A DNA stretch of 42,224 bases, from contig REEM01000068.1 of assembly GCA_007695055.1 (NCBI GenBank), forward strand, positions 1 to 42,224. The letters are read 5' to 3'. A model generated the notes under the pieces. The model did not search any database, was not told the DNA's origin, and saw only the letters and a list, made by a program, of their open reading frames with translations. A program made the translations under genes and the position numbers. How positions within the stretch are numbered: position 1 is the stretch's first letter; the number at the start of each line of letters is the position of its first letter. Origin of the DNA: Spirochaetaceae bacterium (GTDB lineage: Bacteria > Spirochaetota > Spirochaetia > DSM-27196 > SLAA01). This document shows, piece by piece, positions 1-9,961 of this stretch.

Positions 1-1
1 T

Positions 2-34
2 TTCTCCACGAGTTATCCACAAGGGTTATCCACA
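2..34 (+). promoter_or_regulatory. Cluster of DnaA boxes at the left window edge
   Basis: Two perfect copies of the DnaA box TTATCCACA lie at 13-21 and 26-34 in the same orientation, 13 bp apart start to start. A degenerate third copy, TTCTCCACG (7 of 9 matches), is at 2-10. Closely spaced same-orientation boxes are typical of a replication origin or of a DnaA-regulated promoter. The window starts here, so the rest of the cluster and any neighbouring dnaA or dnaN gene cannot be seen. That these are DnaA boxes is a good match to the known consensus; that this is oriC is inference. Confidence 0.6.
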
Positions 35-344
35 ATCCGCTAACATATACAACACAGAGACCCAGAACATTGCTCTCCAAGATCACACATCTAGGCGGCT
101 CTTGGGCACCCGCGTCTGCGACAAACTTTTCCTACGCAAGAAAGGGGCGCCACACGAAACCACATCGGCCTAATTTTTAGCTTTCTTTTGCTTCCGATAA
201 TGTATATTCGGTCTACTTGCATTAGGGTATCTGTGTTTCCCATGTTCTATGTTTCCCATGTGTAGTGCTCGTGTCTGACGTCGTGCTTACTTGCGCCCGC
301 GGCAGGCATTGAAGTTCAACCACACTCTACGGTACTGTAGAGAT
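35..344. other. Non-coding region upstream of mazG
   Basis: About 310 bases hold no convincing gene on either strand. The stretch around 170-215 is relatively AT-rich. A 12-bp direct repeat, TGTTTCCCATGT, occurs at 234-245 and 250-261. I could not place a convincing sigma-70 promoter for mazG. An in-frame TTG at 291 would extend mazG into this region, but without a ribosome binding site or family similarity. Confidence 0.5.
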
Positions 345-1271
345 ATGTTCACCAAAGATGATATTCAACTGGGAATGCATGATGCCAATGCTGAGTCAAC
401 TGCGAAGGGCTTTGCTCGACTTTACACCATTATCCGCATGCTTTACGGCCCCGGTGGTTGTCCATGGGACCGCGAGCAAACCCCTAAGAGTATGCGCGAG
501 CATCTCGTGGAAGAATGCTACGAGGTGCTCAATGCTATTGACGAAGATAACCCCACAGCCATTCAAGAGGAACTGGGTGACACGCTACTCGTGCTTACCA
601 TGATCGCGCACATGTATGAAAGCGCGCAGGAAAATGGGCAAGTCTCCCTATCGGGCGTGTTATCCGGCATATGCGAAAAACTGATACGACGACACCCACA
701 TGTCTTTCGCGACGCAGACTCACAAAGCTCCGGTAGTGTTGAAGGTGAGCTGGACTCGGCTGGAGTGCTTTCTCAATGGGATGCAATCAAACAACAGGAA
801 AAGTCGCATGCAAAACGAACCTATTCATCTAAAGACAAGGAGACTGGTTCGGCCAGTTCGAATTATAGCAATCTACCGGTTTCGGTGCTTGATAGTATAA
901 CCATTGGACTTACCCCTCTTGAACGCGCCGTGAAACTACAAAAACGCGCCTCAAAGATAGGCTTCGACTGGCCGAAGATTGCGCCTGTTTTTGAGAAGGT
1001 TCATGAAGAGCTTAATGAGTTATCCGAGGCCATTATGAGCCAGGATATATTGTCCATTGAGGATGAAATCGGAGATGTCCTATTCAGTGTGATCAATCTC
1101 GCCCGCAAGCTCAATACACACCCAACCATAGCCTTACACAGCGCAAATAAGAAATTTGAAACTCGCTTCAGGCGCATTGAAGAACTTATGCATCAGGATG
1201 GTAAACACGGAGTGCAATTGGAACTCGACCTGCTTGATTCGTACTGGGAAAAGGCGAAAAACAATCCATGA
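345..1271 (+). CDS. mazG: Nucleoside triphosphate pyrophosphohydrolase MazG
   Basis: MazG hydrolyses (d)NTPs to the monophosphate and pyrophosphate, cleaning the nucleotide pool in the cytoplasm. The 308-aa product has two tandem MazG helical domains. The first (about residues 25-105) has GCPWDREQT, the metal-binding EECYE and the later EELGD. The second (about 205-300) has the matching HEELNEL and EDEIGD. A charged, Ser-rich linker of about 60 residues separates them, making the protein longer than the E. coli enzyme (263 aa). The start is uncertain: ATG at 345 is chosen, with ATG 375 and TTG 291 as alternatives. It converges on the mrdA operon and stands alone. Confidence 0.9.
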   Translation: MFTKDDIQLGMHDANAESTAKGFARLYTIIRMLYGPGGCPWDREQTPKSMREHLVEECYEVLNAIDEDNPTAIQEELGDTLLVLTMIAHMYESAQENGQVSLSGVLSGICEKLIRRHPHVFRDADSQSSGSVEGELDSAGVLSQWDAIKQQEKSHAKRTYSSKDKETGSASSNYSNLPVSVLDSITIGLTPLERAVKLQKRASKIGFDWPKIAPVFEKVHEELNELSEAIMSQDILSIEDEIGDVLFSVINLARKLNTHPTIALHSANKKFETRFRRIEELMHQDGKHGVQLELDLLDSYWEKAKNNP

Positions 1272-1359
1272 TAGCCACCGCGCGCTTTTCCACTGCGGTA
1301 TACTAGAAAAGACGCTATAAAGAGTATGAGGCTGTATTAATTTGTATACAATCTGCTGC

Positions 1360-3210
1360 CTATAGGTACCATAGCGGTCGCAGTGAACGTATGGTATCGT
1401 TATAGTCTTGATGAGTGAATATCCCGTGTATGATGATGTTTGCGGCTTTTGGCGCCCACCACTCCCAGTCATTCGCAGCGTCGACCATAACTACAACGAC
1501 AACTTGGTCTTCAGGATCTTCAGATGCATACGGAGCGTAGGCAACAAACCAGGAGTGTAACCGTTCTTCCACGCCCGTTTGTCCGGTTCCGGTTTTACCT
1601 GCAACATCAACAGCCCGCGTTGTAATGACAACGTTAGCCGTTCCATTGGTGATTACCTCCCGCATCGCCCGCCTAGTTTCCTCGAAAGTTTCACGACTCA
1701 TCTCCGCAGTCTGAGCGACTTCAGGCTCGACATCGTGAATGATCTCACCGGTAATAGGGTTGCGTACCTGTTTGAGAATATGCGGCCTATACAAAACCCC
1801 GTCATTTACAATCATGGCAACCATATTTGCCATCTGGAGCGAGGTAGCCTCAATAAAGCCCTGTCCAATTGACAGATTAACGGTGTCACCGCCTACCCAA
1901 GGGGTACTGAAGGTCTCAGCCTTCCACTCCGGACTTGGTACCAAGCCAGCGATTTCCCCAGGAAGATCAATTCCAGAACGCTGCCCCAAACCAAGCCGAC
2001 GCGCATAATTCGCAATGCTGCGTTCTCCAAGGTAGTCTGTCCCAACGGTGTAATAGTAAATGTTACAGGACTGCGCCAGTCCTTGGTAAAGATTTAAACG
2101 CCCATGTCCATAACTAACATGGCAATTGAAGACCCTATTTCCGTATGCGCGCGAGCCCGTACAGTTAATGGTCTGGGTCGGCGAGAAGGTCTTTTCCTCT
2201 AGTAAGGCAGCGGTCATAATTACCTTGAATGACGAAGCTGGTGAGGCGCTGGATTGGATTGCACGGTTTAAAAATGGCGCCCTTCGGTCGGCGCTCAGTT
2301 GAGAAAAAGCGCGCGAGCGGTCGGTGGTCGAGAACGCATTAGCGTCATAACGCGGATATGAGACTAGTGCCAGCACTTCTCCGGTATGGGGGCGCAGAAC
2401 AACTACCGAACCAATGCGTTCTCCGAGTGCCTCCTCGGATAGTTGCTGTACGCTTCTATCGATAGTAAGCACCAAGTTATTACCGAGTTCCGGAGGAATG
2501 TCATCACGACTCCCCTCACCTACTTGCCGACCACGTGCATCGACCATGCGAAATCGGCGGCCATCTGCTCCACGCAAAAGCTGGTCGTACTGCTGCTCAA
2601 TACCGCTCTTGCCTAACACCGATGTTGCTGTATAGCCACGGTTATACAGCACCTGAAGTTCCTCAGGAGTTATGTCGCCTACATATCCGAGTATGTGCGC
2701 CATGGAATCACCGTTCACATAACGTCGAACAGGTTTACTCTCCCAGAAAACTCCTGGAAAGGCATCTATGCGTTCCGCCAGACTGGTGATTGTATCGTAG
2801 GGTACTCCACCTTGTATCTCAATCGGTTGATATACTCCATACCGGGCGGTTGGAACTCGTCTGTGAATCTCCGCTACGCTAATCCCAAGGATGCTAGCCA
2901 GACGCTCGAATACAGCATCGTGCTCTCCACGCGGAACATTAAAGGGATTAACATAAACCGCAAATGAGTCAACATTTACCACCAAAGGTTCGTCGTAATG
3001 CCGATCAAAAATCTGACCACGTACCGCTGGAATAACAGAACTCCGCTGAGTGACCTGTTCGGATCTCATGCTGTAGAAGTATCCGTCAACGATTTGCAGT
3101 GAAAATAAGTATCCTATGTATAAAAGGAACATCATGATGAAAAAAATGAGCAATACCACCATGCGAAGGCGGGATACAGAACTGGTACCAGGAGGATTGA
3201 AGGGTGCCAT
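1360..3210 (-). CDS. mrdA: Penicillin-binding protein 2 (elongasome transpeptidase)
   Basis: This class B PBP cross-links peptidoglycan during lateral growth. A short cytoplasmic N-terminus is followed by one membrane anchor (about residues 18-40), the PBP dimerisation domain, and a transpeptidase domain. The active-site motifs are SxxK at S326-K329, SxN at S381-N383 and KTG at 539-541, so the enzyme should be active. The usual PPGSTFK context of the nucleophile is changed to SPASSFK. It is the last gene of mreB-mreC-mreD-mrdA; its ATG overlaps the mreD stop by one base (TAATG), which suggests translational coupling. The length of 616 aa is normal for PBP2. Confidence 0.93.
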   Translation of the reverse strand: MAPFNPPGTSSVSRLRMVVLLIFFIMMFLLYIGYLFSLQIVDGYFYSMRSEQVTQRSSVIPAVRGQIFDRHYDEPLVVNVDSFAVYVNPFNVPRGEHDAVFERLASILGISVAEIHRRVPTARYGVYQPIEIQGGVPYDTITSLAERIDAFPGVFWESKPVRRYVNGDSMAHILGYVGDITPEELQVLYNRGYTATSVLGKSGIEQQYDQLLRGADGRRFRMVDARGRQVGEGSRDDIPPELGNNLVLTIDRSVQQLSEEALGERIGSVVVLRPHTGEVLALVSYPRYDANAFSTTDRSRAFSQLSADRRAPFLNRAIQSSASPASSFKVIMTAALLEEKTFSPTQTINCTGSRAYGNRVFNCHVSYGHGRLNLYQGLAQSCNIYYYTVGTDYLGERSIANYARRLGLGQRSGIDLPGEIAGLVPSPEWKAETFSTPWVGGDTVNLSIGQGFIEATSLQMANMVAMIVNDGVLYRPHILKQVRNPITGEIIHDVEPEVAQTAEMSRETFEETRRAMREVITNGTANVVITTRAVDVAGKTGTGQTGVEERLHSWFVAYAPYASEDPEDQVVVVVMVDAANDWEWWAPKAANIIIHGIFTHQDYNDTIRSLRPLWYL

Positions 3211-3719
3211 TAACGGAAGCCTCCACGTTGTTGAGTATGAAATATCCCCATCATGGACATCAACGCAAAAAGAAGAGGGGCCAGAAGCGCAGTCAGCCCG
3301 ATCTCAATCCAAGCGCGCGAACTTAGCAGCCCAATACTCGCAGTCTCAATTGAGAATACGCCAGCCAGAGCTCCTGCCGTCAGGATCTTCACTAGAGTTG
3401 CCAGAAACAATGCTACAAAAGGAAGAACGACACCGTCAAGCACAATTCGGTCCTTTGTCGCGCCAAACACGAAACCGATCACGGTGTAGATAAATGCGAA
3501 AAAGCCCAAAGGAGCAAGGCTCAGAAAATCAAGAAGCAGACCAGTGAAAAAACCGGCAATCTGACCTGGAAATGAACCATTACGATGCGCAAAGAACACA
3601 AGGATAATGAGAGCTAAATCTGGAATAACAGCTGCTGGTGACACAAAGCGCAGCGCATTCGTCTGGAGTATCCCCATGAGAGCAGCAAGCAGAACAGCAC
3701 GTACAATTTTCCCAATCAC
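3210..3719 (-). CDS. mreD: Rod shape-determining protein MreD
   Basis: This is a 169-aa, very hydrophobic protein with about five predicted membrane segments and the arrangement expected of MreD, including a Pro-Asp (IPDLALI) in the second helix region. MreD belongs to the Rod (elongasome) complex with MreC, RodA and PBP2. The identification leans on position between mreC and mrdA as much as on sequence, because MreD is poorly conserved. Its start overlaps the mreC stop by four bases (3716-3719), and its stop overlaps the mrdA start. Confidence 0.88.
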   Translation of the reverse strand: MIGKIVRAVLLAALMGILQTNALRFVSPAAVIPDLALIILVFFAHRNGSFPGQIAGFFTGLLLDFLSLAPLGFFAFIYTVIGFVFGATKDRIVLDGVVLPFVALFLATLVKILTAGALAGVFSIETASIGLLSSRAWIEIGLTALLAPLLFALMSMMGIFHTQQRGGFR

Positions 3720-4612
3720 TGGTAGCTATTTCCAATCTGACTGTTCATTTCCAAACTTCCGCCGTCACTAGGGACAATCACGAGTACGTACTCCAAACGG
3801 GAAAAGTCGACCACGGCGCCGAGCTCAAGCTCCAGGGAAGTTTCATATGGTTGTGAACTTATTGACCGTACCCGACCAATTCGGATTCCCGCCGGAAAGA
3901 TTTCACTCATTCCACTCGTGACAACAACATCGCCATAGCCAATCTCGCCGCGCGTTCCTTCAGGCACATAGCGCATGAGTAGAACATTGTTGCCAATTCC
4001 GCCACCTGAAACCAGTCCCTCATGCCGCGAGCTCTGTAGCCTTGCCGCAACAAATGACGCACTATCGAATATTGGGCGCACAATGGAACTAGTAGAACCC
4101 ACATGGGCAATACGGCCCACCAATCCCTCACCGTTATCCTGAACCGCAATCACAGGTAGATCAACCCGCATTCCATCTCTGCGACCCTTGTTGATACTGA
4201 TGGTAGAGAAGAAATTTCCTGGATCTTTGCCAATTACGCGGGCCGGAATGTTTCTTGTTTCAAGCTGCTGGGAAAAGCCGATCAACTCTCGCAGGCTGTC
4301 TAACTCCTGACGCAACTCGACAAGGTCCTGTTGGGTCGCCTCATACTCAAGCAACTGCTCAAGAAGCGCCTCGTAGTCACTTCGAAGGTTCCCGAGCTCA
4401 CTGACCGAGCCGATTGTTGATGAGACTCCACCAGCGACCCATGCAGTGCTCTGTTGCACTATACCGACTATACTGAGACCCAGCTCACCAAAACCACCCC
4501 GTGTAGGGCTACTCTGAAAAACCAGCATCAAGGTTGCGCTCAGTAGCAATGCGGTTAGTGATACGCCGGTGCCGTGGTTATGTATGAGTTCACGAAACCT
4601 ACGCACAATCAA
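3716..4612 (-). CDS. mreC: Rod shape-determining protein MreC
   Basis: MreC is the periplasmic scaffold of the elongasome and activates PBP2. The 298-aa product has a short basic N-terminus, one membrane segment (about residues 17-35), a coiled coil (about 70-110) and then the beta-domain with the typical IGKDPGNFFSTISINKG and DGMRVDLPVI stretches. The annotated start is TTG at 4612, four bases after an AAGG. GTG at 4606, two codons downstream, is an equally good start with a longer spacer. It follows mreB by only six bases. Confidence 0.92.
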   Translation of the reverse strand: MIVRRFRELIHNHGTGVSLTALLLSATLMLVFQSSPTRGGFGELGLSIVGIVQQSTAWVAGGVSSTIGSVSELGNLRSDYEALLEQLLEYEATQQDLVELRQELDSLRELIGFSQQLETRNIPARVIGKDPGNFFSTISINKGRRDGMRVDLPVIAVQDNGEGLVGRIAHVGSTSSIVRPIFDSASFVAARLQSSRHEGLVSGGGIGNNVLLMRYVPEGTRGEIGYGDVVVTSGMSEIFPAGIRIGRVRSISSQPYETSLELELGAVVDFSRLEYVLVIVPSDGGSLEMNSQIGNSYQ

Positions 4613-4618
4613 CCAGCC

Positions 4619-5662
4619 TTAGAGTCGGTTATATATGCTGTGTCGCGCGTTGGCATTTTTACTACGTTCACGCTCGAAATACATTCCAGCACCCAGCGCA
4701 ACGCAGTTTAACGGATCTTCGGCTTTGAAACAAGGAACGCCGGTTTCGTTGGCAATGAGAGTATCCAAACCTTTAAGCAAAGAACCTCCGCCGGTCATGA
4801 CAATTCCACGTTCGACGATATCAGCAGCTAACTCCGGTGGTGTTTGCCCCAGAGTACGCTTAATCTCCTCAACAATCGCGGTTATGGGCTCCTGAAGGGC
4901 CTCACGAACCTCAACACTGTCAATTTCAAGACGTCTTGGGAGCCCGGTAATGGCATCCGTGCCTTTGATCTCCATCTTCTCAATTTTCTTGTCAGGAGAA
5001 GCATTCCCTATCTTTTTCTTGAGTTCCTCAGCTGTTCCTTCACCAATTATCAAATTATGAACCGTTCGGACATGTTTAATAATGGCTTCGTCAAACTCAT
5101 CACCACCAAGCCGAATAGCGTTGGTAACAACCATTCCACCCAATGAAATTACCGAGATCTCGCTTGTGCCGCCGCCAATATCGCAGATCATGTGTCCTGC
5201 TGGCTCATAGATAGGAATATTCGCACCAATTGCCGCTGCAAGTGATTCTTCTATTACCTTGACCTCACGAGCCCCTGCCTTGTAGGCACTTTCCTCAACA
5301 GCACGACGCTCTACCTCAGTTATGCAGGAGGGAACGCCCACCACCATCCGCGGTTTCACAAGCCAACGCCGTTGCACTACCTTGGCAATGAAGTAACGAA
5401 TCATCTTTTCGGTTGTCTCAAGGTCAGCGATGACACCGTCTCTCAACGGCCGAATCGCAATAATGTCACCCGGTGTTTTCCAAAGCATTCGCTTTGCTTC
5501 TTCACCGACAGCTACGACTTTTTTGGTACCACGCTCCACCGCGACAACCGATGGTTCACTCACTACTATACCCTTACCTCGGATATAGATAAGGGTGTTG
5601 CATGTACCGAGATCAATTCCAATATCTGTAGAAAACGCATCGAAAAGATTAGCCAGTCCCAT
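4619..5662 (-). CDS. mreB: Rod shape-determining actin homologue MreB
   Basis: MreB is the bacterial actin that organises lateral cell-wall synthesis at the inner face of the membrane. The 347-aa product has the actin phosphate loops [11 protein letters not shown] and DIGGGTSEI, the [13 protein letters not shown] segment and the C-terminal TGGGSLL adenosine motif. The Cys in DLGTCNT replaces the more common Ala. The start is set at ATG 5662, preceded by GGAGG six bases upstream. A 27-residue upstream extension is open but runs into the preceding gene and has no family similarity. It is the first of the mre genes. Confidence 0.95.
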   Translation of the reverse strand: MGLANLFDAFSTDIGIDLGTCNTLIYIRGKGIVVSEPSVVAVERGTKKVVAVGEEAKRMLWKTPGDIIAIRPLRDGVIADLETTEKMIRYFIAKVVQRRWLVKPRMVVGVPSCITEVERRAVEESAYKAGAREVKVIEESLAAAIGANIPIYEPAGHMICDIGGGTSEISVISLGGMVVTNAIRLGGDEFDEAIIKHVRTVHNLIIGEGTAEELKKKIGNASPDKKIEKMEIKGTDAITGLPRRLEIDSVEVREALQEPITAIVEEIKRTLGQTPPELAADIVERGIVMTGGGSLLKGLDTLIANETGVPCFKAEDPLNCVALGAGMYFERERSKNANARHSIYNRL

Positions 5663-5676
5663 AGGACCCTCCGCTA

Positions 5677-6636
5677 TTAGTTGTTCTGCAAACTCTGAAG
5701 TGCATCTACATGGCGTGGTTCGATACGAACCGCCTCCCGCCACTCGTAGCGAGCACGCTCCCTATCACCCCGGGCACTGTATATCTCACCAAGAACAAAG
5801 TGCGCATCTGCAGACTTGGGATTATCCTGCAGAACGAGCCTCATTTGCTCCTCAGCTTCATCGTAATCTCCGCTCATATGCAGCAATTCACCCAGCCGAA
5901 TACGTGCCTGCTGTTGCAGATACTCGTCAGAGCTAACGCGGACAGCCTCACGAAAGCTTCGTTGAGCTTCCTCGTTACGCCCCACCTGCATCCTCGTAGC
6001 ACCGAGGGTGTAATACAGAAGGTCGTCCGGATTCAACTCTACCGCACGTTCAAGATGATACACACTCTCTTCATACTCGTGCCGCCGTGCATGGGCAAGG
6101 GCCAAATACTCATGTGTATCGGTGGACTGGTAACCACCATCAAGACTTGCGCTCAAATACTCAATTGCAAGGTCGTCGTAGTAGACTCCCTTGTGGAAAT
6201 ATGTTTTCCCAAGGATATACTGCAACTCACTTTGCATTTCCGGTCTACCATGAAGTTTGGCCTTACGCAGCCGCACTACTGCTTGATTCATGTAATCATG
6301 CTGGATCTCAGTTTCAATTTGATCTATTCCCATGTAGAAATATGCAAACCCCGAAAGCAGCAAGGATTCATACTCAAGCGGCTGATCCTCAAGTCGACGA
6401 TTGGAAAGCTCAACGAGATCGCCGTAGGCTTGTTCCCCCCAAAGGCGCACCAACTCATCATTACTGCCTACCTTGACAGACGGCAATGAACCAAGACGTC
6501 CGCCCATGAAAACAAGCGCGGCTAGAACACCGATTAGGAGAACTGCAACTGCAAGGAACACTGTAACGGGTGCAATACCGTGTGGGGCCTTGGTTCCGGC
6601 CTCTGAAACGCGAAATCGCCCTTCGGGGTCTCTCAT
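5677..6636 (-). CDS. Membrane-anchored TPR protein
   Basis: The 319-aa product has a cytoplasmic N-terminus of about 22 residues, one hydrophobic segment (about 23-46) and then a periplasmic-looking chain of tetratricopeptide helices. At least three clear TPR units occur in the second half, with hallmark residues in [42 protein letters not shown] and [24 protein letters not shown] arrays hold protein complexes together. Its position 14 bases upstream of mreB suggests a role in the cell-shape machinery, but that is inference. I do not recognise a named family. Confidence 0.85.
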   Translation of the reverse strand: MRDPEGRFRVSEAGTKAPHGIAPVTVFLAVAVLLIGVLAALVFMGGRLGSLPSVKVGSNDELVRLWGEQAYGDLVELSNRRLEDQPLEYESLLLSGFAYFYMGIDQIETEIQHDYMNQAVVRLRKAKLHGRPEMQSELQYILGKTYFHKGVYYDDLAIEYLSASLDGGYQSTDTHEYLALAHARRHEYEESVYHLERAVELNPDDLLYYTLGATRMQVGRNEEAQRSFREAVRVSSDEYLQQQARIRLGELLHMSGDYDEAEEQMRLVLQDNPKSADAHFVLGEIYSARGDRERARYEWREAVRIEPRHVDALQSLQNN

Positions 6637-6732
6637 GCTGAATCCACCGCCATTTAATTACAGTTTCGGTAAAAAGTCAATCGAACCTCAGTCTTCTTAC
6701 TGGCGTAACAACAGGAAAGCACGCGGAATCTT

Positions 6733-7150
6733 GGGCGGTTCGGAGCGAAGCAGGCCTATAAGCCGGGTTCTGTACGGTCATTCGGGCCTTGACCCAAAGG
6801 ATCGCGAACGTCATCTCTCTACGCCAGCCGTCACCGACCGACTCCAGCAACCTACCCGCGGGCGTATGAGCGAGCAACTCACCCGCTGCTTGGCCTTGCT
6901 CCCGACGAGGTTTACCTCAGCACGATGAGTTGCCTCATCGCCGGTGAGCTCTTACCTCACCATTTCACCCTTACCCTAAACTCCCGTAGGCGTCGAAGGC
7001 GGTATCGTTTCTGCGGCACTTTCTATCCCGTAAACGGGTCCGGGCATTACCCGGCGTCGTGCTCTACGGAGCCCGGACTTTCCTCCCGCTACAACCCACT
7101 TACGTGAGCGCAACCAGCGACGTTCCGGCCTGCCTCGCTCCCAGCCGCCC
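6733..7150 (-). ncRNA. rnpB: RNase P RNA (type A)
   Basis: This is the catalytic RNA of RNase P, which makes the 5' ends of tRNAs. On the minus strand it contains the universally conserved GAGGAAAGTCCGGGCTC near the 5' end (about 7071-7087), GGGAGCAAGGCCAAG in the middle and ACAGAACCCGGCTTATAGGCC near the 3' end. The ends pair to form P1 (GGGCGG...GGAGCGA with CGCTCC...CCGCCC), which sets the limits given to within a few bases. At about 418 nt it is slightly longer than the E. coli molecule. It lies between a Zn-ribbon gene and the TPR gene on the same strand. I found no clear promoter or terminator of its own. Confidence 0.95.
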
Positions 7151-7181
7151 AACATAGGGCGACCTTCATTCGGAACGCGTT

Positions 7182-8204
7182 CTAATCTTCTTCTTCCTCT
7201 TCTTCTTCCTCTTCATCCTCGTCGTCGAACTCTTCATCGTCCTCGTCGAAGTCGTCGTCATCCTCGTCAAGTTCCTCATCTTCCTCAAGTTCTTCTTCGT
7301 CGTCAATGTCGTCGTCGTCCGAACTTGTGAGGTCAAGAGGCTCCTCATCCAGAACATCTACATCATCAAGACTATCCTCGTCATCCTCGCCAATACGTTT
7401 TCCGGGCAGATCATCATCATCTTCCATGTCGGCGAACTCATCCATGAGATCAACCAAACCTTCGGAGTCATTACTTTGATACAGAGCCTCGTCTTCGCCA
7501 AGGTAGAAAACAATCTTACTACAATATGGGCAGAATCGGATCTCATCCCCGCGGCGAACGTCGTTCACGAATTGATTGGAAAGAATCATCTGACATCCGG
7601 TGCAAACACCCTTTCGGAGGGAAACAATGCCTTCACCTTCCTTACTCCGAATGATGCGTTCGAACTTGAATAGGAGGTCGTCCTCCAAACCAGGCGTAAG
7701 CTCCTTCTCTTCCATCTGAAGCTCAGCTAGCTGGTGCTCGCGGGACTCAATTTCTTGCTTAATCTTTTCTTGTTCCTCGGACAGTTCTTGTTCCTGGCTT
7801 TGGATCATTTGCTCTTCGCGTTCCAGTTCGGCACTTGTTTCGCCAAGCACCTTCTCTTCGCGTTGGACATCTTTGCGTAGGTTCTGCTCACGTTCAGAGG
7901 CCTCGCGAATCTCCTTGTCAAGCGCCTCATACTCACGCTGGGTCTTTATTTGATCCATTTGCTGTTCATGTTTTTCTCGATCACGCTCAGCCTCTTCCAT
8001 TTGAAGACGCAAGTCGCGTATCCTATTTTTTACTTCTTCATAATGAGCATTTTTCTCTATATAGCTACGCTTGAGACGACTCACGAGCTCAGTCTTTGTA
8101 GATAGAGCCCGCGGAAGATCCTGGATCTCCGATTCAATGCGAAACTTTTCAGATAATACGCTCTGTAATGAACGTAGTCGCTCGATAACGTCTTGTACAA
8201 CCAC
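7182..8204 (-). CDS. C4 zinc-ribbon coiled-coil protein with long acidic tail
   Basis: The 340-aa product has three parts. Residues 1-170 form a long charged coiled coil. A C4 zinc ribbon follows with ligands C201, C204, C225 and C228 (CTGC, CPYC), as in the CT398/YcgS-like zinc-ribbon family often found beside rpoD or dnaG. From about residue 246 the chain becomes a poly-Asp/Glu tail; 40 of the last 45 residues are acidic. The molecular role of the family is not settled; nucleic-acid or secretion-related roles have been proposed. The start is GTG 8204 with GGAG upstream. It lies 23 bases downstream of rpoD and is probably co-transcribed with it. Confidence 0.88.
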   Translation of the reverse strand: MVVQDVIERLRSLQSVLSEKFRIESEIQDLPRALSTKTELVSRLKRSYIEKNAHYEEVKNRIRDLRLQMEEAERDREKHEQQMDQIKTQREYEALDKEIREASEREQNLRKDVQREEKVLGETSAELEREEQMIQSQEQELSEEQEKIKQEIESREHQLAELQMEEKELTPGLEDDLLFKFERIIRSKEGEGIVSLRKGVCTGCQMILSNQFVNDVRRGDEIRFCPYCSKIVFYLGEDEALYQSNDSEGLVDLMDEFADMEDDDDLPGKRIGEDDEDSLDDVDVLDEEPLDLTSSDDDDIDDEEELEEDEELDEDDDDFDEDDEEFDDEDEEEEEEEEED

Positions 8205-8227
8205 CCTACTTTACTCCTTCTATCAGC

Positions 8228-9961
8228 CTATTGGTCTAAGTAATCTTTGAGGCGTCGGCTGCGTTTTGGATGTCTAAGCCTACGCAAAGCTTTTGCCTCA
8301 ATCTGCCGAATGCGCTCGCGTGTGACGTTGAAGTACAAACCAACTTCCTCAAGCGTAAGTGAGTATCCATCTTCAAGTCCGAAACGCATTTTGAGCACTT
8401 CCTGTTCACGTGCTGGCAACGACCCAAGCACGCCTCGCAGTTGTTCCTGCAAAAGCGTGAAAGCAGTCTGATGTGCCGGGTTCTCTACATCTTTATCCTC
8501 AATAAAATCTCCCAGTGAGGAGTCTTCTTCTTCACCTATGGGAGTCTCAAGCGAAATGGGCTCGCGCGCAACATTTTTGACCGACTTTACGCGACTAACC
8601 GTCCATCCAAGTCGTTCTCCAATTTCCTCGTCGGTGGGCTCACGACCCAACATTTGCATAAGCTGCCGAGACTCGCGAACTACCTTATTGATCTGTTCAA
8701 TCATGTGTACAGGAACTCGAATTGTCCGAGCCTGATCGGAAATGGAGCGAGTAATGGCTTGGCGAATCCACCATGTTGCATATGTTGAGAACTTGTATCC
8801 TTTTCTATACTCGAACTTCTCAACCGCCTTAATCAGTCCTATATTTCCTTCCTGCACAAGGTCAAAAAAGTGCAAGCCACGGTTCGTATACTTCTTGGCG
8901 ATACTCACTACAAGCCGCAGGTTTGCCTGAATCAGGCGATCCTTGGCGTTCTGCATCATGGTCTTGCCGCGAATAATCTCTTCCGACATCGACTGGATTT
9001 CGTCAATGCTGTTTTCGAAGTCGATCTCAAGGGCCTTGAGCTTCTTCTCAGTTATCTGGATCTGACGAATCTTCTCCTTGATTTGATCCGAAGTCAGCCC
9101 CAATTCCTCTTCAATTCGTAGGCGATCTGCCGTCATTGCGAGGCCACGGCCCAATCCACGAAGCTCTCTCATGTTCGAAACGCGCAGACGCTTTTCAATG
9201 CGTTCCTGCTCACTCCGATACTTTTCTATTTTACGAGCCGCATTAATGAACTTGTCGCTGAACTGAAGAATCTCTTCTTGTTGGATTTCAATATCTTGAA
9301 TGCGAGCCATAAGGGCTTTTCGCCGCTTCTGTAGTTGTACATCGGTAAGAACGTCCTCACCTTTTGCAACTATTCGATTCTTGACTTCAAAATAGCCTTT
9401 CAGATCTGCGACAACCTCACGTAGCGCGTCCCTATAACATTGCGAAAGTCGCCTGCGCTCAGCAAGAAACTCCGAGATCTCCTTCTTGGACATATTCATT
9501 TCGCGGGGATCTCGCTTGGAAAACGCCCGCTGCGCCAAACCAAAGAGTTCGGGGATAATCATGCCGGAACTGCGAATAACATCTTTAATGATGTTTTCGC
9601 CCTGCTCCATGGATTTCGAGAGTTCAACTTCCTGCTCGGCCGTGAGCAAGTTTTCCTTGCCAATCTCCCTTAGGTAAAGACGAATTGGATCGTCTACAAC
9701 ATTATCTTTGTCAGAAACAACAACCTTTTTCTTCTTGGTCGGTTTTTCGGTTACGGTGTCCACAACATCCTCATCGACCACTCCGACCTCCTCCAAATGC
9801 ACATTGTGTTTAGCTAGTATACTGATAACTTCCTCAATTTTTTCTGAGTTAACGACTGAGTCCGGCAAGAAATCGTTCACCTCGTCATAGCTGATGCCAT
9901 TTTTATTCTTTGCGTATGCTATAAGCTTAACTATAGCTGGGTCATTTTGCAAATCGCTCAT
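8228..9961 (-). CDS. rpoD: Primary RNA polymerase sigma factor (sigma-70/RpoD)
   Basis: This is the housekeeping sigma factor that directs RNA polymerase to -10/-35 promoters. The 577-aa protein has a region 1.1-like N-terminus, region 1.2 ([12 protein letters not shown]), a non-conserved helical insert, region 2 with the signature [23 protein letters not shown] followed by [15 protein letters not shown], region 3 and region 4 with a helix-turn-helix ending at [21 protein letters not shown]. Region 2.4 and 4.2 recognition helices are standard, so TATAAT/TTGACA promoters are expected. The ATG overlaps the dnaG stop in an ATGA arrangement, so the two are coupled. Confidence 0.97.
   Translation of the reverse strand: MSDLQNDPAIVKLIAYAKNKNGISYDEVNDFLPDSVVNSEKIEEVISILAKHNVHLEEVGVVDEDVVDTVTEKPTKKKKVVVSDKDNVVDDPIRLYLREIGKENLLTAEQEVELSKSMEQGENIIKDVIRSSGMIIPELFGLAQRAFSKRDPREMNMSKKEISEFLAERRRLSQCYRDALREVVADLKGYFEVKNRIVAKGEDVLTDVQLQKRRKALMARIQDIEIQQEEILQFSDKFINAARKIEKYRSEQERIEKRLRVSNMRELRGLGRGLAMTADRLRIEEELGLTSDQIKEKIRQIQITEKKLKALEIDFENSIDEIQSMSEEIIRGKTMMQNAKDRLIQANLRLVVSIAKKYTNRGLHFFDLVQEGNIGLIKAVEKFEYRKGYKFSTYATWWIRQAITRSISDQARTIRVPVHMIEQINKVVRESRQLMQMLGREPTDEEIGERLGWTVSRVKSVKNVAREPISLETPIGEEEDSSLGDFIEDKDVENPAHQTAFTLLQEQLRGVLGSLPAREQEVLKMRFGLEDGYSLTLEEVGLYFNVTRERIRQIEAKALRRLRHPKRSRRLKDYLDQ

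Noticed and set aside
5710-6489. 259-aa plus-strand ORF
   Set aside because: It lies antisense to the TPR gene, which has clear repeats, a membrane anchor and tight spacing to mreB. The antisense protein has no recognisable features.
6473-6928. 151-aa plus-strand ORF, and a 66-aa minus-strand ORF at 6677-6877
   Set aside because: Both run across the RNase P RNA gene, whose conserved sequences explain the open frames.
7151-7156. TATGTT as a -10 box for rnpB
   Set aside because: It sits directly against the mature 5' end and would put the start inside P1, and no -35 lies at the right distance.
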